Source: Candidatus Methanocomedens sp. (lineage in GTDB: Archaea; Halobacteriota; Methanosarcinia; Methanosarcinales; Methanocomedenaceae). Taken from it: DNA of 5,064 bases. Below the pieces are notes generated by a model. That model saw only the letters and a program-made list of their open reading frames with translations. It was not told the origin of the DNA and made no database searches. The position numbers and the translations under genes are program-made. Location: NCBI GenBank assembly GCA_009649835.1, contig PYCK01000089.1, positions 1 to 5,064 of the forward strand, written 5' to 3'. This document shows positions 1 through 5,064 of the stretch, piece after piece (positions within the stretch are counted from its first letter, which is position 1; each line of letters starts with the position of its first letter).

Positions 1-64
1 ATTCCGTACAATAATTCATCATAATATCATTCAATTATATTACAGTTATTATATATATATTTTT
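1..64. other. AT-rich flank downstream of the PINA-like gene
   Basis: No gene is visible here. The stretch is almost entirely A and T and ends in an alternating TA run (about 49-60) followed by a T run. In the minus-strand direction of the preceding gene it reads as an A run, so it is not a typical U-tract terminator for that gene. It may contain a TATA-like element for a gene outside the window, but that cannot be judged from 64 bases. Confidence 0.5.
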
Positions 65-1900
65 TTAATTATCAGATGAGTCTTGGATGCTGATTTTCAA
101 ATTATTGCGCAATGCTTCCTGTAACCGCCCACCAATGTCAGAATCCTTGACAATCCTGATATCACCTTTTCGCCCCACAGTAGCAGTAAAGATAGTTTCT
201 CCCCCCACCATCACTTCCACATTCTCCCCTGGCACTCCAGACGATTTTAATATAATGTGTTTCTTCTTCAATGAGATTTCAGGAACCATTATCTTTCCTG
301 GTTCCCCCACTTTTGACACCTGGGCGCTGTCCAGGGGTCTAACATCTATATGGATGCCAAGTCTTTTTTCCATCGTCTCGATGTTCCTGCCACCCTTGCC
401 GATCACTTCAGGGATGTCAATATCATTCACCCACAAGGTGGCCCTGTTATCCCCGCTCAATTCAACCTTAACAGGCCCGTTCACCTTACGGCGAAACTCG
501 TCGCGTATACGTTCGGCAGCCAGTCCCCATGCTGAGGGGACAGCCTCCCCGGTTCCGGCAGTGGGCATTACCACTACCTGTTCACCGTATGTATATATCT
601 CGAACTCGGTCCTGCCGCTCTCAAAGTCAGTCACCGCTATCACCGGGCGAGCCAGGTCGGATTCGGTCATACCATGAGGCACTTTAACAGTGAACTTGAT
701 ATCCTGCACACTGGCCACTTCCCCTCTGTCAATGAATATCACCGTATCCACTACCTGTGGTATCATACCCAGGTCCACCCTGCCGATAAGCCTCTGGATA
801 GCATCCACTGGCCTGTTGGCATGAACCACACCCACCATGCCCACACCGGCCAGCCTCATATCAGCGAACACCTGGAAATCCGTGGTCTTGCGCAACTCGT
901 CGTAAATAGTATAATCAGGCCTGACAAGCAGCAGCAGATCTGCTGTCTTCTCCATACTCCCTTCCAGCGGCGAATACTGGGTGATTGCATCTTCTACTGA
1001 CAGGTCCCTGGGTGATTCCATTGTCTTGACGATCTTGTTACAGCTTTGGAGGAACTCTGCCACCCCTGCGGCGAATGTGGATTTTCCAGCCCCTGGCGGA
1101 CCTGCTATAAGTACACCCCGCTGCTGGCCTGCCAGTCGCTGCTTTAGTTCCCCTGCCATCCTGTAATCGTCCATGGACACAAATGCTACCGGTCGCACCG
1201 CAGTGATCTCCATGCCGTCCGAGAAGGGCGGGGAGGCGATTGCGATCCTCATGTTCCCAAGCTGGAGCACTGTCGCACCGTCGTGTTCCATCTCCACGAA
1301 GCTCTCAGGGTCCCTCCTTGTCCTTTCGATAAGTTCCCTGGCCATTAACCTGAGCTCGTTCTCAGTGCTGGGAGTTTCGCCTATCCTGACGAGCTGGATA
1401 TCCTTGATGGAACCCTTTTTAGCAAGTGGCTCCACACCGTCCTTGAGATGTACTGACATTGTGTCGGGTGTGAAGAATTCCTCTATGCCAGTAGCTTTGG
1501 CCTCAGTTTTCCCAGGAGGCAGGAATATCACTTCCAGGCCCCTGGCATCAGCGATCATGGACTGCACCCGATCCCCTGTCATGAAGGTGGCACCGCAGTC
1601 AAGTGCAACGTGGCGTATCATGGCATCGATCTCTCCTGTTCTTGCCAGTTCCACCTGTGCCGGACCCGGCCGCTTTCCTGCAAATTCGAGTTCGATCCGG
1701 CCGAGATTTGCCATTTCCCTCAGCCTTCCCAGTTCCTCAAGTCCATTATACCCGGACTCACGATGCCGGTTTGCCTGCGATTCTATCTCGGCCACCACAG
1801 CCTCGGGCACGATTATCGTAGAATCCCTATATTCCCCTGCATCGATTAGGGAAGTGATGCGCCCTCCAATGATCACGCTTGTGTCAAGTACCAGTTTCAT
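65..1900 (-). CDS. PINA-like ATPase (PIN, VirB11/PilT-type ATPase and KH domains)
   Basis: This 611-residue protein has the full archaeal PINA architecture. The N-terminal PIN domain (about 1-127) keeps the acidic set D6, E38, D92 and D110 (TGDR), so nuclease activity is possible. The ATPase core (about 235-400) has Walker A GPPGAGKST at 267-275, an acidic RPDYTIYDELR segment at 327-337 with D334/E335, and a His-box histidine H360, as in VirB11/PilT secretion-type ATPases. A KH domain (about 476-521) carries the GKGG loop at 501-504. A small C-terminal domain (about 540-606) ends the protein. The Sulfolobus homologue forms a hexamer, binds the Holliday junction resolvase Hjc and drives branch migration; that role is assumed here by family. 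The start follows a G-rich GGTG ribosome site with a 5-base gap. It lies 23 bases after hisI, probably in the same transcript. There is no signal peptide or membrane segment, so it should be cytosolic. Family assignment is secure; function is inferred. Confidence 0.95.
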   Translation of the reverse strand: MKLVLDTSVIIGGRITSLIDAGEYRDSTIIVPEAVVAEIESQANRHRESGYNGLEELGRLREMANLGRIELEFAGKRPGPAQVELARTGEIDAMIRHVALDCGATFMTGDRVQSMIADARGLEVIFLPPGKTEAKATGIEEFFTPDTMSVHLKDGVEPLAKKGSIKDIQLVRIGETPSTENELRLMARELIERTRRDPESFVEMEHDGATVLQLGNMRIAIASPPFSDGMEITAVRPVAFVSMDDYRMAGELKQRLAGQQRGVLIAGPPGAGKSTFAAGVAEFLQSCNKIVKTMESPRDLSVEDAITQYSPLEGSMEKTADLLLLVRPDYTIYDELRKTTDFQVFADMRLAGVGMVGVVHANRPVDAIQRLIGRVDLGMIPQVVDTVIFIDRGEVASVQDIKFTVKVPHGMTESDLARPVIAVTDFESGRTEFEIYTYGEQVVVMPTAGTGEAVPSAWGLAAERIRDEFRRKVNGPVKVELSGDNRATLWVNDIDIPEVIGKGGRNIETMEKRLGIHIDVRPLDSAQVSKVGEPGKIMVPEISLKKKHIILKSSGVPGENVEVMVGGETIFTATVGRKGDIRIVKDSDIGGRLQEALRNNLKISIQDSSDN

Positions 1901-1923
1901 ATCCCCACCCCCATCTTCCTGGA

Positions 1924-2304
1924 CTAATATACGTCTTCGGGATCAAAGACCTTCTCGCTTACCACATCGCCTTCAAGCGTGCGATAGAAACATGACCGGT
2001 ATCCCATATGACACGCACCGCCGCCCAACTGTTCAATCTTCATCAGTACAGCATCGGCATCGCAGTCAATGTACATATCGTGTACGAGCTGCACATGACC
2101 GGAACTTTCACCTTTGAGCCAGAGCTTGCCCCGGCTGCGGCTGAAGTAGTGAGCCTTCCCTGTCTCGACTGTCTTTTCCAGGGCCTCAAGGTTCATGAAA
2201 GCCAGCATGAGTATCTCGTTCGTCTCATGATCCTGGGCTATGGCAGTAATAAGCCCTTTATCATCAAATTTCAATTGAGCGCGTATATCGTCAGATAATT
2301 TCAT
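1924..2304 (-). CDS. hisI: Phosphoribosyl-AMP cyclohydrolase
   Basis: HisI opens the purine ring of phosphoribosyl-AMP, the third step of histidine synthesis, in the cytosol. The 126-residue protein is a stand-alone cyclohydrolase without the HisE pyrophosphohydrolase domain fused in many bacteria, as is usual in archaea. Visible signatures are the HYFSRSR segment at 52-58, LWLKGESSGH at 61-70, the metal-binding DCDADA at 80-85, and ACHMGYRSCF at 97-106. The three conserved cysteines C81, C98 and C105 fit the zinc ligands, and D80, D82 and D84 the magnesium site. The ATG follows an AGGT ribosome site (minus strand, 2311-2314) with a 6-base gap. No other his gene is in the window; instead the PINA-like gene follows 23 bases downstream. 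All key residues are present, so it should be active. Confidence 0.97.
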   Translation of the reverse strand: MKLSDDIRAQLKFDDKGLITAIAQDHETNEILMLAFMNLEALEKTVETGKAHYFSRSRGKLWLKGESSGHVQLVHDMYIDCDADAVLMKIEQLGGGACHMGYRSCFYRTLEGDVVSEKVFDPEDVY

Positions 2305-2349
2305 CGAACTACCTGATGTTTTGTTATAATAAAATCATTTGGATGGAAC

Positions 2350-2358
2350 TAATATATC
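2350..2358 (-). promoter_or_regulatory. Putative TATA box for hisI and the PINA-like gene
   Basis: Read on the minus strand this is GATATATTA, centred about 50 bases before the hisI ATG. An archaeal start roughly 25 bases downstream would give a leader of about 24 bases that includes the AGGT ribosome site at 2311-2314. An alternative AT-rich box (minus strand, about 2320-2332, TTTATTATAA) would give an almost leaderless transcript lacking that ribosome site, so I prefer the first. Sequence-based guess only. Confidence 0.4.
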
Positions 2359-2365
2359 TGGCTGC

Positions 2366-2377
2366 AAAAGTATAGAG
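2366..2377 (+). promoter_or_regulatory. Putative TATA box for the Trm5/Taw2-like gene
   Basis: The segment AAAAGTATAGAG is centred about 30 bases before the ATG at 2402. No ribosome site precedes that ATG, and an in-frame TAA directly abuts it (2399-2401), so the start cannot lie further upstream. This spacing suggests a leaderless transcript. The box sits only about 15 bases from the opposing hisI box, making a compact divergent promoter. Confidence 0.4.
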
Positions 2378-2394
2378 CTGTAGAAGTATAGAGC
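2368..2394. repeat. Perfect 11-base direct repeat in the divergent promoter
   Basis: AAGTATAGAGC occurs at 2368-2378 and again at 2384-2394, separated by TGTAG, giving a 16-base period. The first copy overlaps the putative TATA box and the second lies between it and the start codon of the rightward gene. It could be a duplicated promoter element, a tandem regulator site or a small local duplication; the sequence alone does not decide. Confidence 0.6.
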
Positions 2395-2401
2395 AAGTTA
2401 A

Positions 2402-3199
2402 ATGACCCTGAAAACCCGCATGGAATGCATAGTACCCGAACCGTTGTTACACCTGGTGCCAAATAGTTTTGATATCATCGGCAATATAGCCGTTATCTCT
2501 ATACCGCCAGGACTGGATGAATATAAAGCACAAATAGCACAGGCAATTATCTTAAAACACGGCAACATCAGCACAGTGCTTAACAAAGTATCCATGCTGG
2601 AAGGGGAGGATAGGGTGGGAAGATATGAGATACTATCAGGTACTACTACCAGGACCGAGCACAGGGAATACGGGTTTCGCTACCGGTTAGATGTAAATGA
2701 GGTATTTTTTAACCCACATCTTTCTTACGAACGTTTCAGGATAGCATCCCAGATAAGGGGCGGTGAGCATATATTAGTACCATTTTGCGGTGTGGGTCCC
2801 TATGTTGTGAGCGCCGCCTCAAGGGGTGCGTGTGTTGTGGCTGTTGAAAAGAACAAAAAGGCGTGTAAGTGGCTGGCAGAGAATGTGAGGTTGAACCGGG
2901 TCGATACAAAGGTATCCATCATATGCGGGGATGCATCCCATATTCCCAATATGGTCAGGGGCAGTTTCCACAGGGCTGTACTTCCTATTCCTTACGGGAT
3001 GGACCGTTTCCTGTATGAGATATCCGGACTTGTGGAACAGGGGGGAATAGTGCATTTCTATACGTTCAAAAAACAGTACCAGATTCAGGAACTGTTGGAA
3101 GAGTACCGGGACAATGGGTTTGATGTGGTCTTCTATCGCAGATGTGGTAATGTGGCACCAGGAGTAAGTCGATGGGTTTTTGACCTGAAAAAACAATGA
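2402..3199 (+). CDS. Trm5/TYW2 (Met-10+) family SAM-dependent transferase, divergent
   Basis: This 265-residue cytosolic protein belongs to the family of tRNA guanine-37 N1-methyltransferase (Trm5) and the wyosine aminocarboxypropyl transferase Taw2. Family marks in order are FDIIGNIAVI (23-32), EYGFRYRLDV with FFNP (89-105), YERFRI (109-114), SAM motif I ILVPFCGVGP (124-133), acidic E149 in AVEKN, and a C-terminal NVAPGVSRWVFD (250-261). It is shorter than typical archaeal Trm5 (well over 300 residues) and nearer Taw2 in size; the EKN after strand 2 also resembles Taw2. The catalytic NLP-type motif of Trm5 is replaced by PIPYG (195-199), removing the expected asparagine, so m1G37 activity is doubtful. 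The start is ATG 2402, directly after an in-frame stop and without a ribosome site, hence probably leaderless; ATG 2420 is an alternative. Family is firm, substrate unknown. Confidence 0.88.
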   Translation: MTLKTRMECIVPEPLLHLVPNSFDIIGNIAVISIPPGLDEYKAQIAQAIILKHGNISTVLNKVSMLEGEDRVGRYEILSGTTTRTEHREYGFRYRLDVNEVFFNPHLSYERFRIASQIRGGEHILVPFCGVGPYVVSAASRGACVVAVEKNKKACKWLAENVRLNRVDTKVSIICGDASHIPNMVRGSFHRAVLPIPYGMDRFLYEISGLVEQGGIVHFYTFKKQYQIQELLEEYRDNGFDVVFYRRCGNVAPGVSRWVFDLKKQ

Positions 3200-3248
3200 A
3201 ATAAAATCGAAACTTATTTACAATAGTGTAGATTCCTTTCAATTATCA

Positions 3249-3286
3249 AGTTTATTAGCACATATATCCAATATATAGTTTATTAG
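3249..3286. repeat. 10-base direct repeat before the NYN gene
   Basis: AGTTTATTAG occurs at 3249-3258 and 3277-3286, a 28-base period, in the upstream region of the NYN gene. The second copy runs into the AGGGGA ribosome-site-like sequence. In such AT-rich DNA a chance origin is possible, but the copies are perfect and bracket the two TATA-like segments. Confidence 0.45.
3260..3278 (+). promoter_or_regulatory. Putative promoter of the NYN gene
   Basis: Two TATA-like cores, CATATATCC (3261-3269) and AATATATAG (3270-3278), lie within the 97-base spacer after the Trm5/Taw2-like gene. The first would start transcription near 3289 and the second near the ATG itself. The spacer length and these boxes suggest the NYN gene has its own promoter, though read-through from the upstream gene in the same direction is possible. 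Confidence 0.35.
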
Positions 3287-3296
3287 GGGATTAGAA

Positions 3297-3872
3297 ATGA
3301 AGCCTATGAAAAGTGGTTTTGAATCAATTCGCAATTATCTTGGTTCCAAGAAGGAGAAAGGGCGGCGTAAGATTGCCCTGCTCGTAGATGGACCGAATAT
3401 GCTAAGAAAAGAGTTCCAGACCAATCTGGAAGAGATACGGGATGTTTTAAAGGATTATGGCAGTATCAAGATTGGCAGGGTATTTTTGAACCAGTATGCA
3501 TCTGATAAACTGGTGGAAGCAATTGAGACACAGGGTTTTGAACCGATCATTTGTACCAGTGATGTAGATGTAAGGCTGGCTGTAGAAGGCATGGAACTGG
3601 TGTTCAGTCCGGTGATCGATACCATTGCACTGGTGACAAGGGATGCGGATTTCAAGCCCCTTTTGTCAAAGGCCAATGAGCACGGCAAGGAGACGATATT
3701 ATTCGGTGCCGAGCCCGGGCTGTCTGTTGCCCTGAAGAATTCTGCCGATTATGTGATCATCCTCAAGGAAGGCATAATGGAACATGAGTATAACAGCAGG
3801 GACTTAAAAGAATCAGGGACTGAGGATTTTTCTGAGGTGCCCTTGCCAGGTGAAGGTCAGGTTAAACTGTAG
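3297..3872 (+). CDS. NYN (PIN-like) domain protein, TIGR00288/LabA-like archaeal family
   Basis: The 191-residue protein is a small archaeal NYN-domain protein, a PIN-fold branch thought to act as metal-dependent RNA nucleases; no specific target is known to me. After a basic N-terminal stretch (1-25), the NYN fold runs about 26-157. It carries IALLVDGPNM at 26-35 (D31, N34), FLNQYASDKLVEAI at 63-76, SDVDVRLAVEGMEL at 88-101 (D89/D91), and DTIALVTRDADFKPLL at 108-123 (D108, D116, D118). The acidic residues expected to bind metal are all present. The acidic C-terminal tail (about 160-191) looks disordered. ATG 3297 is chosen because AGGGGA (3285-3290) sits 6 bases upstream; ATG 3306 is a weaker alternative. 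There is no signal peptide. The gene is convergent with dphB. Family is confident; function is inferred. Confidence 0.9.
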   Translation: MKPMKSGFESIRNYLGSKKEKGRRKIALLVDGPNMLRKEFQTNLEEIRDVLKDYGSIKIGRVFLNQYASDKLVEAIETQGFEPIICTSDVDVRLAVEGMELVFSPVIDTIALVTRDADFKPLLSKANEHGKETILFGAEPGLSVALKNSADYVIILKEGIMEHEYNSRDLKESGTEDFSEVPLPGEGQVKL

Positions 3873-3876
3873 ACGT

Positions 3877-3904
3877 GACCTGAATCAAAAAACAGGTTCT
3901 CTTT
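3877..3904 (+). terminator. Hairpin and T-rich tail after the NYN gene
   Basis: Starting 5 bases after the TAG stop, GACCTG (3877-3882) can pair with CAGGTT (3893-3898; outermost pair G-U) around a 10-base A-rich loop, followed by TCTCTTT up to 3904. This is shaped like an intrinsic terminator for the rightward NYN transcript. The stem is short, and archaea often terminate on U-tracts alone, so confidence is moderate. Confidence 0.45.
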
Positions 3905-4066
3905 AACATTGTGTGGGTAACATCACTATTCAAGATATATCATTAAACATGGAATCGCATTGCCTGAATTAATGGACAGGATTAACTGGATTCACAGGAT
4001 ATGAAAGTGGCTCACACCATCCTGTAAATCCTGTAAATCCCGTCTAATATTTACCCACTTAATGTT
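3905..4066. repeat. Outer 16-base inverted repeat of the convergent spacer
   Basis: AACATTGTGTGGGTAA (3905-3920) is the reverse complement of 4051-4066 at 14 of 16 positions, including a perfect GTGGGTAA/TTACCCAC core. It encloses the inner palindrome asymmetrically: 54 bases lie between the left arm and the inner stem but only 6 on the right. No open reading frame or transposase is inside. The form resembles a small non-autonomous (MITE-like) element or a structured RNA; the identity is open. Confidence 0.55.
3975..4044. repeat. 26-base palindromic repeat made of 9-base AGGATT-type units
   Basis: The left arm 3975-4000 and right arm 4019-4044 are reverse complements at 22 of 26 positions, around an 18-base loop (4001-4018). 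Each arm is itself about three 9-base units: ACAGGATTA, ACTGGATTC, ACAGGAT on the left and ATCCTGTAA, ATCCTGTAA, ATCCCGTCT on the right. This is a dispersed-repeat style element rather than a gene. Lying between converging genes, its strong hairpin could also help stop transcription from both sides. Confidence 0.75.
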
Positions 4067-4075
4067 GGGGTGATC

Positions 4076-4087
4076 CAAAAAACAAAT
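4076..4087 (-). terminator. U-tract terminator candidate after dphB
   Basis: On the minus strand, about 18 bases after the dphB stop, the sequence reads TTTGTTTTTTGG, the kind of U-rich run at which archaeal RNA polymerase terminates. Opposite in direction, a T-rich plus-strand stretch (about 4095-4112) overlaps the end of dphB and may stop rightward transcription that passes the palindrome. Confidence 0.45.
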
Positions 4088-4105
4088 CGCCTGCATTTTT
4101 GTATT

Positions 4106-4903
4106 TTATTTTACCATATCCAGTATCTTTTCCGGTGCACCGGCAAGTTTAACCAGGGCTTCGGCTTCCATGAAATGAAGGTCTGCCGGCACCACAAGTA
4201 TGTGCAGGGGGCCGCCGAAGTCGTAATGTGCCAGTTCAACTAAGGGCCGGGCTACGACTACAGGTGATGGGGAGCCGGCCCTTGCCACACCCACGGTTAA
4301 ACGGTGCTCCAGGTCCGGTTCGTCCTGCTGTGAATCCACTTCCACCAGGAGTTCACAGCCCCGGTTGATTGTCATGTATCCTTTTTCCGGGTCGATATCG
4401 AGGAAGACCAGGGTGTGCATGCCGCCATCCAGGTTTGACCTGATGGTATCGTAGGGGGTATGGGAGATGATGGTCCTGTCTTTATGGGTGTACGGATGCG
4501 GGATTGTGGTGGATTTGCCGAAGCGGTAATTTTGCAGGCCGGTAAGGCCTGGTACGGCGCTGAGAATGGACGAGCCGTGGATGACAGAGGTCTCAATACC
4601 CAGTTCATGGGCCCGCATGCGCAGGTCTACGTGGGTGGTGCTGACCATGGCATCGCCGCCTGTGAGGAAGACTACATTTTCGGTAAGGGCACGTTGCAGC
4701 CATTCGGGCTGCTGTTCCACATCCTCACGGTCCAGTACGGTTATTTCCCTGCCATAGAGGGCTTCCATTTCCTTGATGGTGGTACCCATGAGGGCCGAGG
4801 TGTAGAATTCAGCATATACACGATCTGCATGGCGGATGGCTTCCAGGCCCTTGACAGATATGTCTTTTTCGTCATAGAGGCCGATGCCGATGAAGGTAAG
4901 CAT
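4106..4903 (-). CDS. dphB: Diphthine synthase
   Basis: DphB uses S-adenosylmethionine to trimethylate the amino group of the modified histidine on elongation factor 2, the second stage of diphthamide synthesis after Dph2. The 265-residue length is the normal archaeal size. Tetrapyrrole-methylase-fold marks are GIGLYDEKDIS at 6-16, ADRVYAEFYTS at 26-36, TGGDAMVSTTH at 81-91 (SAM-binding loop), VIHGSSILSAVPGLTGLQNYRFG within 107-129, GVARAGSPSP at 205-214, and HILVVPADLHFMEAE at 234-248. The family's usual GDPM is GDAM here (A85), a mild change in the SAM loop. No Shine-Dalgarno site precedes the ATG, and a TATA-like box lies about 28 bases upstream, so the message is probably leaderless. The gene stands alone, convergent with the NYN gene and bracketed by two different palindromic repeats. 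dph2 and dph6 are not in the window. Cytosolic. Confidence 0.97.
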   Translation of the reverse strand: MLTFIGIGLYDEKDISVKGLEAIRHADRVYAEFYTSALMGTTIKEMEALYGREITVLDREDVEQQPEWLQRALTENVVFLTGGDAMVSTTHVDLRMRAHELGIETSVIHGSSILSAVPGLTGLQNYRFGKSTTIPHPYTHKDRTIISHTPYDTIRSNLDGGMHTLVFLDIDPEKGYMTINRGCELLVEVDSQQDEPDLEHRLTVGVARAGSPSPVVVARPLVELAHYDFGGPLHILVVPADLHFMEAEALVKLAGAPEKILDMVK

Positions 4904-4926
4904 AAGGGTAATTTTGGGGCGGGGCA

Positions 4927-4934
4927 GGATAAAG
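4927..4934 (-). promoter_or_regulatory. Putative TATA box for dphB
   Basis: CTTTATCC on the minus strand is centred about 28 bases before the dphB ATG, the standard distance from an archaeal TATA box to the transcription start. Together with the absence of a ribosome site this points to leaderless expression. A second AT-rich candidate lies near 4972-4985. Confidence 0.4.
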
Positions 4935-5004
4935 ATTTCTGGGAGTAATTGTTGTGGTACTTTGTTAGAGACTTTTTATTATTTTCTGGGACGATTCGAA
5001 AAAC

Positions 5005-5064
5005 CGCAGAGAGCGCAAAGGGACGCAGAGTAAAATAACGACCCTCTGCGACCCTCTGCGTCCT
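5005..5064. repeat. GC-rich CGCAGAG palindromic repeat, cut by the window end
   Basis: The left part has CGCAGAG-type heptamers at 5005-5011, 5014-5020 (CGCAAAG) and 5024-5030. The right part has the complementary CTCTGCG at 5044-5050 and 5054-5060, inside an exact tandem of ACCCTCTGCG (5041-5060). The two sides can fold around a 13-base loop (5031-5043). The spacing of the units is 9-10 bases. The right arm probably continues beyond the window. It lies about 100 bases upstream of dphB, outside its proposed promoter. Confidence 0.75.

Larger units (their letters stand above)
3881..4084. repeat. 14-base near-direct repeat flanking the palindromic spacer
   Basis: TGAATCAAAAAACA (3881-3894) and TGATCCAAAAAACA (4071-4084) match at 12 of 14 positions and lie just outside the inverted repeats of the convergent spacer. 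They could be a decayed target duplication around a small inserted element. They could also simply be two similar U-tract terminators for leftward transcription, since both read TGTTTTTTG on the minus strand. Confidence 0.45.

Noticed and set aside
87..677. A 196-codon plus-strand open frame opposite the 3' part of the PINA-like gene
   Set aside because: It is antisense to the KH and C-terminal domain coding sequence, its translation resembles no family, and it has no convincing ribosome site.
65..1900. Reading the PINA-like protein as a type IV pilus or secretion ATPase
   Set aside because: The ATPase core is related, but the N-terminal PIN domain, the KH domain and the lack of neighbouring pilin or membrane genes fit the PINA family instead.
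1173..2117. A 314-codon open frame on the plus strand opposite the PINA-like gene and hisI
   Set aside because: It spans two well-supported minus-strand genes and their junction, and its translation is rich in S, P, T and R with no recognisable domain. It is a codon-bias shadow.
2819..3196. A 125-codon minus-strand open frame inside the Trm5/Taw2-like gene
   Set aside because: It is wholly antisense to a conserved SAM-enzyme gene and has no family signature.
3873..4105. A possible small gene or tRNA in the convergent spacer
   Set aside because: The only ATG-led frames are very short and lack ribosome sites, and the stems present do not form a cloverleaf with tRNA-conserved positions.
4460..4948. 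A 162-codon plus-strand open frame opposite dphB
   Set aside because: It is antisense to a complete, motif-intact dphB and its translation shows no domain.
5005..5064. A possible CRISPR array at the right edge
   Set aside because: The units are 7-10 bases with 2-3 base gaps and form an inverted repeat; there are no spacer-sized unique segments and no cas genes.

Overview
The window looks like chromosomal DNA from a methanogen-related euryarchaeon, plausibly Methanosarcinales or the related ANME-2/Methanoperedens groups. Four genes are specifically archaeal in type: a PIN-ATPase-KH protein (PINA type), diphthine synthase DphB, a TIGR00288-type NYN protein, and a Trm5/Taw2 (Met-10+) family SAM enzyme. 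Gene starts lie behind TATA-like boxes and either short GGTG/AGGT-type leaders or no leader at all, which also fits archaea. The finer placement is an inference from protein style, not a database result.

Layout, left to right. Positions 1-64 are an AT-rich flank. On the minus strand, hisI (2304 to 1924) is followed after 23 bases by the PINA-like gene (1900 to 65), so the two are probably co-transcribed. A 97-base divergent promoter region (2305-2401) separates hisI from a rightward Trm5/TYW2-family gene (2402-3199). A second 97-base spacer with TATA-like boxes leads to a rightward NYN-domain gene (3297-3872). Positions 3873-4105 form a 233-base convergent spacer holding a terminator-like hairpin, U-rich tracts, a large palindrome built of 9-base units, an outer inverted repeat and a flanking near-repeat. 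dphB runs leftward (4903 to 4106). The last 60 bases hold one and a half arms of a different, GC-rich palindromic repeat that is cut by the window end.

Functionally this is a core-information neighbourhood with one metabolic gene. PINA is linked to DNA recombination and branch migration, the Trm5/Taw2-like enzyme to tRNA position 37 or a related RNA target, DphB to the diphthamide modification of elongation factor 2, and the NYN protein to a presumed RNA nuclease role. HisI belongs to histidine synthesis but sits away from other his genes here. I see no defence system, CRISPR array, tRNA, rRNA or intact transposase. The most notable items are the Trm5-like protein, whose catalytic NLP-type motif is replaced by PIPYG, and the layered palindromic repeats on both sides of dphB.
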